A DNA stretch of 34,157 nt, from contig JAMOUX010000020.1 in NCBI GenBank assembly GCA_027067855.1, positions 1-34,157 of the forward strand, written 5' to 3'. The notes beneath the pieces are model-generated. The model worked only from the letters and a program-made list of their open reading frames with translations, was not told where the DNA came from and made no database searches. Shown piece after piece: positions 25,809 through 34,157 of this stretch. How positions within the stretch are numbered: position 1 is the stretch's first letter; each line of letters begins with the position of its first letter. Origin of the DNA: Candidatus Fermentibacteraceae bacterium (GTDB lineage: Bacteria > Fermentibacterota > Fermentibacteria > Fermentibacterales > JCC-6). Made by a program: the position numbers and the translations under genes.

Positions 25809-26065
25809 ACCCCCAACTCCTCAAAGTTTTTCTTGATCTTAGCAGCCAGTTTCATCGTTTCGGAATTCAGGTCTCCTAGCTCAACATGGATATCCCACAA
25901 TGCTCCTTCGAAATCGAAGTCGTCGTCTTTTTCCTCGGGTGCGAAGCCAACATAACGGCCGTGGGTCAGACTCCAGTCATTAGCCTTGATTTCGACACGG
26001 TCTACGAGTTTGACTAGATCCTTCACATCGCGGAGCTTTGCCTTGGGGAAGCGCTCAGTTAACCA
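25805..26065 (-). pseudogene. hsdM: hsdM 3' fragment (DNA methyltransferase C-terminus)
   Basis: The last 86 codons of a type I restriction methyltransferase: WLTERFPKAKLRDVKDLVKL, then NDWSLTHGRYVGFAPEEKDD, FDFEGALWDIHVELGDLN and an ending NFEELGV. The pattern SLTxGRYVGxAPEE is characteristic of HsdM carboxy termini. A stop codon lies immediately upstream of the Trp codon (26066-26068), and the SAM-binding and NPPF parts are absent, so the gene was cut at about 26066. It differs from the intact hsdM at the right edge of the window. Confidence 0.8.
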
Positions 26066-26378
26066 TCAAACCTGACGGTGGAAATAGCGCAGCTGCTTGA
26101 GCTGGGTGACGGCCAGCTGCCGGAATTTGTTCCTGGGTAAAACATCGTACAGGTTTATCGTAGTCTGCCTCAATGGTTTCCATGGCTTGGACTGGGTAGT
26201 CTTGCCGTTTTCCCACTGTTTTATAGTGGCAAGCAAAGTTCACTCCCAGATTTCATGGGCCAGCTTTCCCTGGCTATTCCCAAATACATTTCTGTCTCTT
26301 ATCCAGAAATGAACAAAAGTGATATAATAGGTAGCATATCAGGTGAGAGTGGAAACCACAAACGTCAAAGCTGTGGGT
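26066..26378. other. Unassigned DNA at the broken end of hsdM
   Basis: No reliable gene. The minus strand has a fragment reading TIKQWENGKTTQ and, farther on, FRQLAVTQLKQLRYFHRQ ending at 26066. The QWENGK part recalls helix-turn-helix antitoxins, but the match is too short to name. On the plus strand an extended -10 (TGATATAAT, 26320-26328) has no gene behind it. Confidence 0.3.
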
Positions 26379-26886
26379 TTATGCAACCTTTCTTCCATAA
26401 ATTCTTGACGTCGGATTGATCTCCTTCACGGTCATGTACTTTCTTCCGGTCTCCCACCTGTCGCCAGTCTTCACCAGCAAGGCCGTAACCGGCCTGAGCA
26501 GCGCCGCTTCGTTATGCAAGGGCCTGCAGTCCACCCCTCAGCCTTTTTCCGAGTTTCCTGTCGTATCTTTCGAGCATCTTGGACGTACCAATATGCCTGC
26601 ACTCGCTTTTCGCCGGACGATAAACGACGAAGTCTTCCTCAAACTTATTTTCCAGCCAGCTTGACAGCTTGGGTACCGTCTTCCCGTACTTCCCGATCAC
26701 GATCTCCGGACGGCTCCCTAGTCTCATCCACATCCCTCGACCCAGGCACTGTACAAATGTCCTCTCGGTCACATCCTTCCGCATCTCCTTTCGGGGTGCG
26801 TAGCCTGGCATTCCTCTGCAAATGCACATGGCAGCGGTTCCATCACCTCGGGAAAATGTCTTATCGTCCATTTGTGAGATGATCAT
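26379..26886 (-). pseudogene. IS256-family (Mutator) transposase fragment
   Basis: The carboxy-terminal half of an IS256-type transposase spread over frames. RCHVHLQRNA in one frame is the family's W-xRCxxHxxRN block. PRKEMRKDVTERT and WLENKFEEDF with CRHIGTSKMLERYDRKLGKRL follow in a second frame. Near 26,515 the frame changes again to NEAALLRPVTALLV and WETGRKYMT, the family's normal ending. At least two frameshifts and loss of the amino-terminal half make it non-functional. Confidence 0.75.
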
Positions 26887-27343
26887 GTGATCTCTTCGTC
26901 AGGACTTGCTGTTTGAAGAAATATGGATCATACTAGGAAGCTGTCGATCAGACAGACTCAGAATTTACAGAAGCAATGATGCATAACCAAAGTTGTGACT
27001 ATTTGTGAGCAAAACAGGAAGCTAGATTGGTAACTGAAAGTCAGAAGTGTCTTTTGCCAAAGGCCCGGCCGGAATAACTTTTCAGGTATTTTTCAAAAAC
27101 CAGGATTCGTCTGAGTTGCTCATAATGATCCAAACATAGTGAGAACCCATCAGATATTTCAGGCTTCATTCTACGGTACCTTTCCGAAGCGAAGGCTGGT
27201 GGAGGGCTGGCCGCCTTCCAGAAATCCAGTCTCCCCAGCGCCAACACATCAAAACCCTTTATTTACAATGCCTTGAGAGCTTCTAAGTGCCGTTCGACCC
27301 GGCCCTACGCGGGAAATGTTTTTCTCCACATTTTCCACAAGCA
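26887..27343. other. Unassigned DNA right of the IS256 remnant
   Basis: About 460 bp without a gene I can support. A minus-strand ORF at 27041-27247 (67 residues, containing SDGFSLCLDHYEQLRRIL) has no recognisable motif or clear ribosome site. Confidence 0.3.
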
Positions 27344-27378
27344 GAGAATGGACGTGGGTTCGATTCCCACTGCCATAT
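27344..27378 (+). other. tRNA/tmRNA-like T-arm fragment, possible att relic
   Basis: GTGGG at 27354-27358, a TTCGATT loop and CCCAC at 27366-27370 form a perfect T-arm. It is preceded by GGAC as in tmRNA 3' ends (GGACGxGGGTTCGATTCCC) and followed by TGCCATATCA. No matching 5' acceptor, D-arm or anticodon arm lies in the preceding 80 nt, so it is not an intact tRNA. A bare 3' fragment is what the distal end of an element integrated in a tRNA or tmRNA gene leaves. No integrase or second copy is in the window. Confidence 0.45.
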
Positions 27379-27415
27379 CAAACGCGGTGATGTCATAACT
27401 CGGGCCTGAAATCTC

Positions 27416-28447
27416 TTATTCAGATTCTTCATCTTTTTGTTCCAGTTGTTTGATCACCCGATCAAAGTCACTCTCAAACAACCGGTCCTGCACGATTCGG
27501 TATTTTTCAAATTCGCTCTCGGCATACGCCCTGGCCAGCTTTGCCGTCACCTTGCCGGCATCGCGCAGAATTTCACGATCGTCAAATTCCAGAAACATAT
27601 CCAGGCGTTTGGCCCAATCTTCCATGGTCATGGGGATTTTTCGCTTGGCCCGCTCCTCGGCCAGATCCAGGTAGGCATTGACAATCCGTCCCAGTGACTC
27701 CAGTTCATCCCTGGTCAGATAATTTTTGGCAACCGAGACATCGGATTGCAGAATTTTGCCGTCCGGAGCCTTTTCCCAGGTGGTCAGCCCCATGTTTGGT
27801 TTCGAGGCGTTCGCGCGACTTGCGATCAGTTCAGCTGCGGTCTGCCCATGAATCGCATAGTGCAGTTTATTCTGCACCTTGGCAAAAAACGCCCTGGTGG
27901 TCGGGGCATCCTTATTGTAATCGATACTGGTGGCGTAAATATCGGTGATTTTCTGATAAAAACGGCGTTCACTGAGACGGATCTCGCGGATTTCTGCCAG
28001 CAACCGTTCAAAATAATCTTCACCAAGAAAGGCGCCGTTTTCCATGCGCTTTCTGTCCAGCACATAGCCTTTGATGGCAAACTCCCGCAAAACCCGGGTA
28101 GCCCACTGGCGGAACTCGGTGGCGCGGATGGAGTTGACCCGGTACCCCACGGATATGATTGCGTCGAGATTGTAATGTTTGGCCGTGTAGGTCTTGCCAT
28201 CCGAGGCAGTTATTCGGAATTTCCTAATAACTGAATCCGGGGCCAATTCGCCGCTGGCGAATATATTCTTCAGGTGCTCGTTAATGGTTGGAATGCTTAC
28301 ACCGAAAAGTTCCGCCATCAGCTTTTGAGACAGCCAGATGGTCTCATCTTCATACCGTGCTTCGATGGACTGTTCCCCCGCCTGGCCGGTAAAAATAAGG
28401 AATTCTGCGGTGGAATTTCTGATCAGTTGGTTTTTCTTATCACTCAT
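27416..28447 (-). CDS. RhuM-family protein
   Basis: A 343-residue protein of the RhuM family, often annotated as virulence protein but found widely beside restriction systems and in islands. Visible family features are the amino-terminal TIWLSQKLMAELFGVSIP helix-turn-helix-like region, then NIFASGEL, the KHYNLDAIISVGYRVNS segment and FRQWATRVLREF (about residues 112-123), followed by a helical carboxy-terminal half with a FARAKLHYAIHG-like stretch (FAKVQNKLHYAIHG). No enzymatic motif is known. It is the last gene of the restriction operon, starting 15 nt after the HNH gene. DNA binding is a plausible role from the amino-terminal region but is not proven. Confidence 0.85.
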   Translation of the reverse strand: MSDKKNQLIRNSTAEFLIFTGQAGEQSIEARYEDETIWLSQKLMAELFGVSIPTINEHLKNIFASGELAPDSVIRKFRITASDGKTYTAKHYNLDAIISVGYRVNSIRATEFRQWATRVLREFAIKGYVLDRKRMENGAFLGEDYFERLLAEIREIRLSERRFYQKITDIYATSIDYNKDAPTTRAFFAKVQNKLHYAIHGQTAAELIASRANASKPNMGLTTWEKAPDGKILQSDVSVAKNYLTRDELESLGRIVNAYLDLAEERAKRKIPMTMEDWAKRLDMFLEFDDREILRDAGKVTAKLARAYAESEFEKYRIVQDRLFESDFDRVIKQLEQKDEESE

Positions 28448-28462
28448 AGGATTTCTCCAACA

Positions 28463-29560
28463 TCAAGCTTCCTCCGCTATTACATTAAAAAGACCTATTC
28501 GACTGCATCCCTCAAGGAAAGCTGTTTTCAAAAAATTGCTATCTGCAAAAGGGTACTTGTCTGTCTGTCTGATCAACGTTGCCAGATAATCAGCAGGAGT
28601 CCGTCCATCTTCATGCCATTCATCAAGCACCTGTGCCACCCAGTATTTTCCATCGCTTTCACCGCAACATTTGGCTTTGTAGCGCTTTTCAATGCCGTAT
28701 ATGTCTTTCCAAGTTTCGATCTCTTCGTTCAGCTTTTCCGGACCGAATCCAATATCAAGATCATCGGGCTCAAGATGATCTATATCCGATTTCTTGAGCC
28801 TAATCTCAATTTCAATCTTATGGCCGGGATTGGCATAGGGATAAAAAACTTTCCGGCGGAGCATGCCTCCTGTCGGGTCCTTGGGTGTGAATGCGGGATC
28901 TTTACTGGTTTTGTAGCTGCTGTTGCAATGATGACAAGCGGGAACGAGGTTGTGGAAATTGATTGAGTTGAATGGGTAGAGCGCCTTGGGAAGATAGTGG
29001 TCGTAGGCTTCCCGTTTTGTGTGATAAATTCCCTGCATATCCGTGATGCCGCAAAATGGACATTTGCCTACGGTATTGGCCCGCATAAAATTGTTATAGT
29101 GGTCGTCGATATTGCAAATCTTTTCTTTAAGCGCCTTAAGGCCCAGAAGCTCGCTTGAATACAATCCCTTGAAGAAGGCGGCGAGTTCTTTGCCCAATTC
29201 CGGGTGTGCAGGCAGAACATCAGCATAGCGGGCGATGTGGAGTGCCGGATTATTGGCGCAAATTCCCTTGATGTCGTTATTGGCCTGATACCATCGCTTA
29301 AACTGAGCAATTTCAGGCCGAGCCAATCGAGCGAAGAGGTTATAGATCCGTTCGACACTGCCATAGAAGAAATCCCCACCCTTGGTGTCACTATAAAAAA
29401 ATGCTGTCATCACCTCTTTGAGGTTCGGATTGGCATCAAAAAGAGCCAAGTTGAAAACTCCACACTTCGGAGCACGACACCACACCTGATAGAAGATGAA
29501 ATTAATAAAATTTTGCATCTTCTCCATCTGATGGGGAACATATTGATACGAAAACAGCAT
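28463..29560 (-). CDS. HNH endonuclease, restriction-operon associated (PtuB-like)
   Basis: A 365-residue protein with a zinc-stabilised HNH nuclease domain in the middle: KCPFCGI (about residue 190), YDHYLPKALYPF with the catalytic histidine, then NFHNLVPACHHCNSSYKT (about 225-242). The amino-terminal 180 residues and the last 120 are helical and probably contact the ATPase partner. The start overlaps the ATPase stop by one base (TGATG), so the two are translated together. An ATPase plus HNH pair is the composition of the anti-phage Septu system (PtuA/PtuB). This protein is longer than typical PtuB proteins, so the name marks a resemblance only. Confidence 0.8.
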   Translation of the reverse strand: MLFSYQYVPHQMEKMQNFINFIFYQVWCRAPKCGVFNLALFDANPNLKEVMTAFFYSDTKGGDFFYGSVERIYNLFARLARPEIAQFKRWYQANNDIKGICANNPALHIARYADVLPAHPELGKELAAFFKGLYSSELLGLKALKEKICNIDDHYNNFMRANTVGKCPFCGITDMQGIYHTKREAYDHYLPKALYPFNSINFHNLVPACHHCNSSYKTSKDPAFTPKDPTGGMLRRKVFYPYANPGHKIEIEIRLKKSDIDHLEPDDLDIGFGPEKLNEEIETWKDIYGIEKRYKAKCCGESDGKYWVAQVLDEWHEDGRTPADYLATLIRQTDKYPFADSNFLKTAFLEGCSRIGLFNVIAEEA

Positions 29561-31299
29561 CAGTCCTGCTCCTCCATACTGTCCATAATGGATTTAATCA
29601 GCAGAACCTTTTCCACCGAATCGCCCAGTTTCCGGTTGATTTCTTCAATGAGTTTTTCTTTATCTTCCCCGTCCTCGAAACGCTTACGCAGATCCTCAAG
29701 AATCTTTTGTGCATGACCGCCAATGGTTTCACGTTTGCCGAAAGTGTTCATGGTGATCTTGTTGATGGACGCGCCCAGGGTGTTGTATTCAGGCGTGGTG
29801 ACCGTCACAACGCCATCCGCCTTTTTGAACACCAGCACCTTGTCGGGTTTACTGTCGGAAATAAGAAACGGCGTATGGGTGGTAACCAGCATTTCGTGGC
29901 TGTCATCCGAGCCTTTGAAACATTGGTGCAGACGGGTGACAAAGTTTGAACGCCAGTCAGGATTAAAATGAGTTTCCGGCTCATCGAGCAGAAACAGACT
30001 GTTGGTGTTTTTAAAGAGCAAACACAGTCCCAGGCTGTGCAAGAGCTGATGTTCACCATCGGAAAGGGATTTCAGCAGAACAGGCGTTTCTGTGTCCGTT
30101 TTCCTGATCCAGAAATTCTTGATGCGCATTATTCGCTGATCCGAGGCCAGGGTTGGAACCGTTTCGGTTACATACAGGCTGTCGGAATGGTACAGATCAC
30201 TCTTCAGGGTATCGCTTACCGAGTAAAGGTTGAGGGTCAGGAGCACCTGAAGGGCCTGAAAGAGGACAACGGGAGATTGGTCAAAATTTTCCCTGAACGC
30301 CTCTTTTGTCACTTCATCGACAAAATAGTCGAGATAAAGCGTGTCGGTGGATTCATCATCAAAGAAACAGGTGGCACAGCGTTTGAGGCGGGTGACAATG
30401 GGATCGAAGTTGTCAGCGGAACTCTTGTCCGCTTCAAGCGGTTTCATCAGATTGACACGGTAAGTTCCAGTTTCTGCATCCCTGCTCAGCGCCTGATTAT
30501 CAGTGCCAAAACCCTCAGCCACCTCTGCGGAAACCTCGATGCTGCGTTTAATGATAATGCGAAACTCTTTCAGCTTCTCAATTCCCACATCTTTGCGGAA
30601 TGGTTTCAGGGTGTCATCGTCCTGAAACAGCAAATTACAGAGCAGAATCGCCTGACTGAAACCGCTGTCCAGATAGGCCAGCCGGCTTTCCGGCCTGCCC
30701 GGATAGGAAAGTTGGTTCTTAAGCGCATGCCAGTATTCATCAAACTGGATAAAGCGCATCTTGAAGAAAGGCAGGCTCAGTATTTCGTTTTCACCGGATG
30801 AGTAGCCCAGTACATACTCGGGCAAGAGAAAATCCCGCTCCCGTTCGGAAATGGCATCCGGGTTATCGGATTTAAAATCGGCCTGATTGAGCCAGGTCAG
30901 TTGGGGAGACTGACCGATCTCTTTAATGATTTTGACTTTGGCAAATTCAGGTGACCCCGAATTGCGAAACTCATCCGGTACCCGAATAAGATATTCCAGT
31001 TCAAAACCGTTGGGACTGCCATCACCGTTTTTAAAGCCATGTGGGTTGTCTTCTTCATCAAAAAGAAAACTCTCCGGCAGGAAACTGCGGCGTACCCGCA
31101 ATACTTCCAGTTGAAAAAAGATCGCCGCTAGTGCCTCCAGCAGATTGGACTTGCCGCTGCCATTGGGACCGGCACAGACAAAGGAGGCAAAGCCATCGTC
31201 CTGTTGCAACGCCCACTCTGTACGGAAATGGTGCTCAAAACCCGCTTGCAGACTGCGGAATCTATTGGGATCGGTGATTTTGAGACGCAGCAGTTTCAC
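29560..31299 (-). CDS. Restriction-system-associated AAA ATPase (PtuA-like)
   Basis: A 579-residue RecF/OLD-like ABC-type ATPase. Walker A is CAGPNGSGKSNLLEAL (about residue 44-59). An LSDGEHQLLHSLGL signature lies near 420 and Walker B SLFLLDEPETHFNPDW near 440, with the following VTTHTPFLISDS switch histidine. The middle part lacks a long coiled coil or a TOPRIM domain, so it is not an OLD nuclease. The carboxy-terminal helices (about 520-579) may bind the HNH protein. It overlaps hsdS upstream by 4 nt and the HNH gene downstream by 1 nt. Such ATPases are regularly seen inside type I restriction operons and probably license the nuclease on sensing foreign DNA, an inference from Septu. Confidence 0.85.
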   Translation of the reverse strand: MKLLRLKITDPNRFRSLQAGFEHHFRTEWALQQDDGFASFVCAGPNGSGKSNLLEALAAIFFQLEVLRVRRSFLPESFLFDEEDNPHGFKNGDGSPNGFELEYLIRVPDEFRNSGSPEFAKVKIIKEIGQSPQLTWLNQADFKSDNPDAISERERDFLLPEYVLGYSSGENEILSLPFFKMRFIQFDEYWHALKNQLSYPGRPESRLAYLDSGFSQAILLCNLLFQDDDTLKPFRKDVGIEKLKEFRIIIKRSIEVSAEVAEGFGTDNQALSRDAETGTYRVNLMKPLEADKSSADNFDPIVTRLKRCATCFFDDESTDTLYLDYFVDEVTKEAFRENFDQSPVVLFQALQVLLTLNLYSVSDTLKSDLYHSDSLYVTETVPTLASDQRIMRIKNFWIRKTDTETPVLLKSLSDGEHQLLHSLGLCLLFKNTNSLFLLDEPETHFNPDWRSNFVTRLHQCFKGSDDSHEMLVTTHTPFLISDSKPDKVLVFKKADGVVTVTTPEYNTLGASINKITMNTFGKRETIGGHAQKILEDLRKRFEDGEDKEKLIEEINRKLGDSVEKVLLIKSIMDSMEEQD

Positions 31300-32885
31300 G
31301 ATTGACTGTTCCCCTGGCCTTTTATCAGTACGCGGTTTTTGTCATCATCATAGTCCTGCGTCATTTGACCGTTTTCCAGCAACTGGAATACCCGCTCCTT
31401 AATCCAGTCATATTCATCCACGCCCAGTTCCGGCGGTTCATCCTCAATCAGTTCATCCAGTTTCAGTTGTGCCTGTTGCATAAACTGTCCGACATCGAAT
31501 GCTTTGCCGCCCAGTTGCGCAAGATAGCTGGCCAGCCAGTTCTCGAGGGCATCTCTGCGTCCTGTCGTTTTTGCCAGACTGCCGAGATCAGCCGGTTCAG
31601 GTAATTCGATAGACCTGGTTTCTTCCTCTGTCATTTCTTCAGCCTTCACATCACTTTCTTTTCCCTGTTGTTCATCCCGTTCTTTTTTAACCAGTGGAAC
31701 CCTCGACAAATCCAACTCGCCCTTAAACGCCTTTTGACTTAATGCGCCATAGAGGTTTTCAAGCTCGGCGAGACTTTGCTGGTATTGGGATTTGATGGTT
31801 TCAACCTTTTCAACGATAGCGGCAAATAGGTTTTGGAGATTAATAGGAGGGTAGCCAATAACAATACTCTCAATTTTTGCAGGTGATGTATGTCGAACTT
31901 TTGCGCCAGTAGCTTTGGAATGAATAATTTTACGAATCGATTTTTGATTAAAAAGGTGAAAAAGAAATAGCGGCTGGATAGTTTTTTTTGCTTTAACCAA
32001 ACCCAATCGTTGGTTGTGCAAATAGAGATTGGATTCTGGAACAATTAGGGGGCTACCCAATAGTCCGGGAGCTTGCTCAGTCATAGCTATAAGCAAATCA
32101 CCTTTATTAAGGATATATTCTTGAGGTGTTTCCCCTACATAGTACTTTTGCCTGTCTCCTCGGTCTCTAAAACCGCCTTTTTCAAAAAAATTACCCGGCG
32201 TAAGTAACACAAATGGGCCGCTGTTCTGGAAGAACTCACTTTTAAACGCAAATCCATGCTTGATTTTAATTATCACTCCAAGATTACATTCACTCCAGCC
32301 TTTCTCATTCCGCACCGGATCACCAAACATCTCCAGAAAGACGCTTTTGAGCAGTTCATCCAGTTGCTGCAAGTGTTGCTTGCGCCGGGCAATCAGCCCT
32401 TCCACCTTGCCCAGCAGATGGGCAATGCGGATTTGATCGTCAAGTTCTTCAGGAACTGGAATCTTGTATTTTTTTATCTCCTCAAGGCTTATTGCTGGAT
32501 AGGCTGAATCTTTGATTAGTCTCGAAGGAGGGAATTGATTTAGTACTAGCCGGAGATATTCTCCATGAATCTTGTCGTTTGGTATCAAAATAGCCAAATG
32601 GCTGACTACATAAGCAGGGCTTTGCAGAGCATAGATTCTACCCTTGGTTGCAGACACGCCACTCTTCGCAAACAGTATTGAACCTTTGGGGTATAATTTC
32701 AGCTTTCGTTTTTTTGCGGTCTCCTCTGATACAAGTTCAAAACCAGCTTCACTTTTTCCTGCCAGCAAATCCTCAAGACTGCCAGCACGGATAAAGGGAG
32801 TTCCTTGCTCGGAAAACTCATTTTTCTTTGGTGCACCTTGGCCAGCTGACACAGATGCAATTGAATGAACGGTGACCTTTTTCAT
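31296..32885 (-). CDS. hsdS: Type I restriction specificity subunit with C-terminal extension
   Basis: A 529-residue HsdS. TRD1 occupies about residues 1-150 and ends in the family's KYKIPVPEELDDQIRIA. The central conserved helix is HLLGKVEGLIARRKQHLQQL (about 163-182) with LKSVFLEMFGDP. TRD2 follows (about 205-345) and the distal helix has SLAELENLYGALSQKAFKGEL. Normal HsdS proteins end here, near 400 residues. This one continues for about 130 more: an acidic linker rich in E and K, then GRRDALENWLASYLAQLGG and DEYDWIKERVFQLLENG. It recognises the bipartite target for the adjacent HsdM. It overlaps hsdM and the ATPase gene by 4 nt each. Confidence 0.9.
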   Translation of the reverse strand: MKKVTVHSIASVSAGQGAPKKNEFSEQGTPFIRAGSLEDLLAGKSEAGFELVSEETAKKRKLKLYPKGSILFAKSGVSATKGRIYALQSPAYVVSHLAILIPNDKIHGEYLRLVLNQFPPSRLIKDSAYPAISLEEIKKYKIPVPEELDDQIRIAHLLGKVEGLIARRKQHLQQLDELLKSVFLEMFGDPVRNEKGWSECNLGVIIKIKHGFAFKSEFFQNSGPFVLLTPGNFFEKGGFRDRGDRQKYYVGETPQEYILNKGDLLIAMTEQAPGLLGSPLIVPESNLYLHNQRLGLVKAKKTIQPLFLFHLFNQKSIRKIIHSKATGAKVRHTSPAKIESIVIGYPPINLQNLFAAIVEKVETIKSQYQQSLAELENLYGALSQKAFKGELDLSRVPLVKKERDEQQGKESDVKAEEMTEEETRSIELPEPADLGSLAKTTGRRDALENWLASYLAQLGGKAFDVGQFMQQAQLKLDELIEDEPPELGVDEYDWIKERVFQLLENGQMTQDYDDDKNRVLIKGQGNSQS

Positions 32886-34157
32886 CCAATCATCTCCCGC
32901 AGCTCAAGCAATTCCCTTACAATACCGCCCTCAACCTTGCTCAGTGTATCGCCACCGGCTTCCCCAACCTCGGCCTTGAGCAGTTTGTCCAGAATCACCT
33001 CCGGTGCTTCATACTCCACCTCTTCAAAAACATCCTCCTTGTAGCGGCTGAACGAGAGGTCATAGCCCTCATCCTTAATTTCACTGCGGGAGACTACAAA
33101 GCATTTCTGTTTGCGGTCGGTGTCGGTTTTTGGATTCCGGGCATGGAATTTTTCAACAATATCCTGCAGGTCGCCATGGCCTTCCAGCTTGGTACGTTTG
33201 TCATCCAGGGAGTAGCCGTCAGAGTGCATCCCGTAAAACCAGACATGATCGGTGGCAGGTTGGCTGACCTTGTCTTTCGGACCCCAGACCTTGGTGAAAA
33301 GCAGAATGGCAGTGCTGACCCCGGCATAGGGCTTGAACACACCGCTGGGCATGGTAATGACCGCCCTGAGGTCGCAGCGTTCTATCAGGGTTTTGCGCAA
33401 CTGCTTGAATGCCTTGCCGGAACCGAACAGAACGCCCTGGGGCACAATGACGCAGGCCGTTCCACCCTTTTTCAACAGGCGGTAGATATTTTCCACAAAG
33501 AGCAGCTCGGTCTTGGTGGTGGCAAGTTGCAGATTTTCGTTGATGTCACCTTTGTCGATGCTGCCGGTAAAGGGAGGATTGGCCATCACGATGTCATAGG
33601 TGGCCTCTTCGTTATAGCTCTTGCTCAGGGTGTCCTTGTAGTCAATTTGCGGCTCGTCAATACCGTGCATCATCAGATTCATCAGCCCCAGACGCACCAT
33701 GGTGCTGTCAATGTCATAGCCGCGCAGGGTGTTTTGCAAAATGTTCTGAGCATCTTCGGTAAGGGCCGCCGCCACCGAGGTGCGGACAAAGCCGTCTTCA
33801 TCGGGTTGCAAATCCTTGGTCCCGGCCCTGAGCGCCAGTTGTGTTACGATGTACTGATAGGCGCCGAGCAGAAAGCCGCCGGTGCCGCAAGCGGGATCAG
33901 CCATTTTATGCCCCAGTTGGGGCTGCACTAGCTCGGCCATCAGCTTGATAATGTGGCGCGGGGTGCGGAACTGGCCATTTTTGCCGGCAGTGGCAATTTC
34001 TGCCAGCAGCATTTCATAGACATCGCCCTGGATATCCTGAAAGGCCTGCCCCTTTTCTTGGGAGTCTTTCTCCATGATCTCGAAGATCTCATCAATGGTC
34101 TTGACCGCCTCCACCATCAACGATGGCTTGGGGATGATGAACACGGCGTTTTTCATG
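32882..34157 (-). CDS. hsdM: Type I restriction DNA adenine methyltransferase, partial
   Basis: The carboxy-terminal 424 residues of HsdM; the frame reaches the window edge and the missing amino-terminal helical domain lies beyond it. The start is not in the window: the Met at 34156 is internal. Visible motifs are GQFRTPRHIIKLM, the SAM-binding DPACGTGGFLLGAYQY and the catalytic IVMANPPFTGS of N6-adenine methyltransferases, then PQGVLFGSGKAFKQLRK. It methylates adenine in the sequence chosen by HsdS to protect host DNA. HsdR, needed for cutting, is not in this window and would have to be upstream. It is the first visible gene of a five-gene operon. Confidence 0.92.
   Translation of the reverse strand, partial: MKNAVFIIPKPSLMVEAVKTIDEIFEIMEKDSQEKGQAFQDIQGDVYEMLLAEIATAGKNGQFRTPRHIIKLMAELVQPQLGHKMADPACGTGGFLLGAYQYIVTQLALRAGTKDLQPDEDGFVRTSVAAALTEDAQNILQNTLRGYDIDSTMVRLGLMNLMMHGIDEPQIDYKDTLSKSYNEEATYDIVMANPPFTGSIDKGDINENLQLATTKTELLFVENIYRLLKKGGTACVIVPQGVLFGSGKAFKQLRKTLIERCDLRAVITMPSGVFKPYAGVSTAILLFTKVWGPKDKVSQPATDHVWFYGMHSDGYSLDDKRTKLEGHGDLQDIVEKFHARNPKTDTDRKQKCFVVSRSEIKDEGYDLSFSRYKEDVFEEVEYEAPEVILDKLLKAEVGEAGGDTLSKVEGGIVRELLELREMIG

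Noticed and set aside
27300-27378. A complete tRNA gene ending at the T-arm
   Set aside because: No matching 5' acceptor strand, D-arm or anticodon arm can be formed in the preceding 80 nt.
1-34157. CRISPR arrays
   Set aside because: No regularly spaced direct repeats of 24-40 nt were seen anywhere in the window.

Overview
The window joins two different kinds of DNA. Positions 1 to about 13,330 are a GC-rich, tightly packed stretch of chromosomal housekeeping genes: a PLP aminotransferase, a DUF4416 protein, an arylamine N-acetyltransferase-like protein, a TIGR01212-type radical SAM protein, asparaginyl-tRNA synthetase, a single-chain pyruvate:ferredoxin oxidoreductase (NifJ type) and the SbcC/SbcD nuclease pair. 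NifJ and the radical SAM enzyme indicate an anaerobic bacterium. Arginine AGG and isoleucine ATA codons are frequent despite the high GC content. I cannot assign a taxon from the sequence alone.

From about 13,335 to the end the DNA is visibly more AT-rich and is made of accessory modules. (a) 13,558-15,430 is a compact candidate RiPP locus: a promoter-like element, a 16-codon ORF with a near-perfect Shine-Dalgarno, a 64-residue peptide ending in a five-cysteine tail, a strong hairpin, and a radical SAM/SPASM enzyme. (b) 15,679-18,840 holds an AlbA_2 (Schlafen-type) protein, an endonuclease/exonuclease/phosphatase-family protein and a membrane HExxH protein resembling M50 peptidases. (c) 18,963-19,791 is a wreck of two IS3-family elements, one apparently inserted in or beside the other.

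(d) 19,937-26,065, on the minus strand, is a decayed type I restriction-modification operon: the hsdM 3' end, a YhcG/DUF1016 pseudogene and an hsdS with one frameshift. A complete-looking short prokaryotic Argonaute system of the SPARSA type (SIR2-APAZ plus catalytically inactive short pAgo) follows directly. The hsdS stop and the SIR2-APAZ start overlap as ATGA, so the Argonaute module is wired into the old restriction operon. (e) 26,066-27,415 is scar tissue: an IS256-family remnant, unassigned DNA and a tRNA/tmRNA-like T-arm fragment that could be an attachment-site relic.

(f) 27,416-34,157, on the minus strand, is a second, intact-looking restriction operon: hsdM (runs off the window), hsdS with an unusual C-terminal extension, an AAA ATPase, an HNH endonuclease and a RhuM-family gene. 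The first four genes overlap by 1-4 nt and rhuM follows after 15 nt. The ATPase/HNH pair resembles Septu PtuA/PtuB and the restriction-system-associated AAA family. No hsdR, integrase, CRISPR array or complete tRNA was found.

The least familiar piece is the 13.6-15.4 kb peptide locus. The most informative architecture is the SPARSA pair coupled to a frameshifted hsdS.
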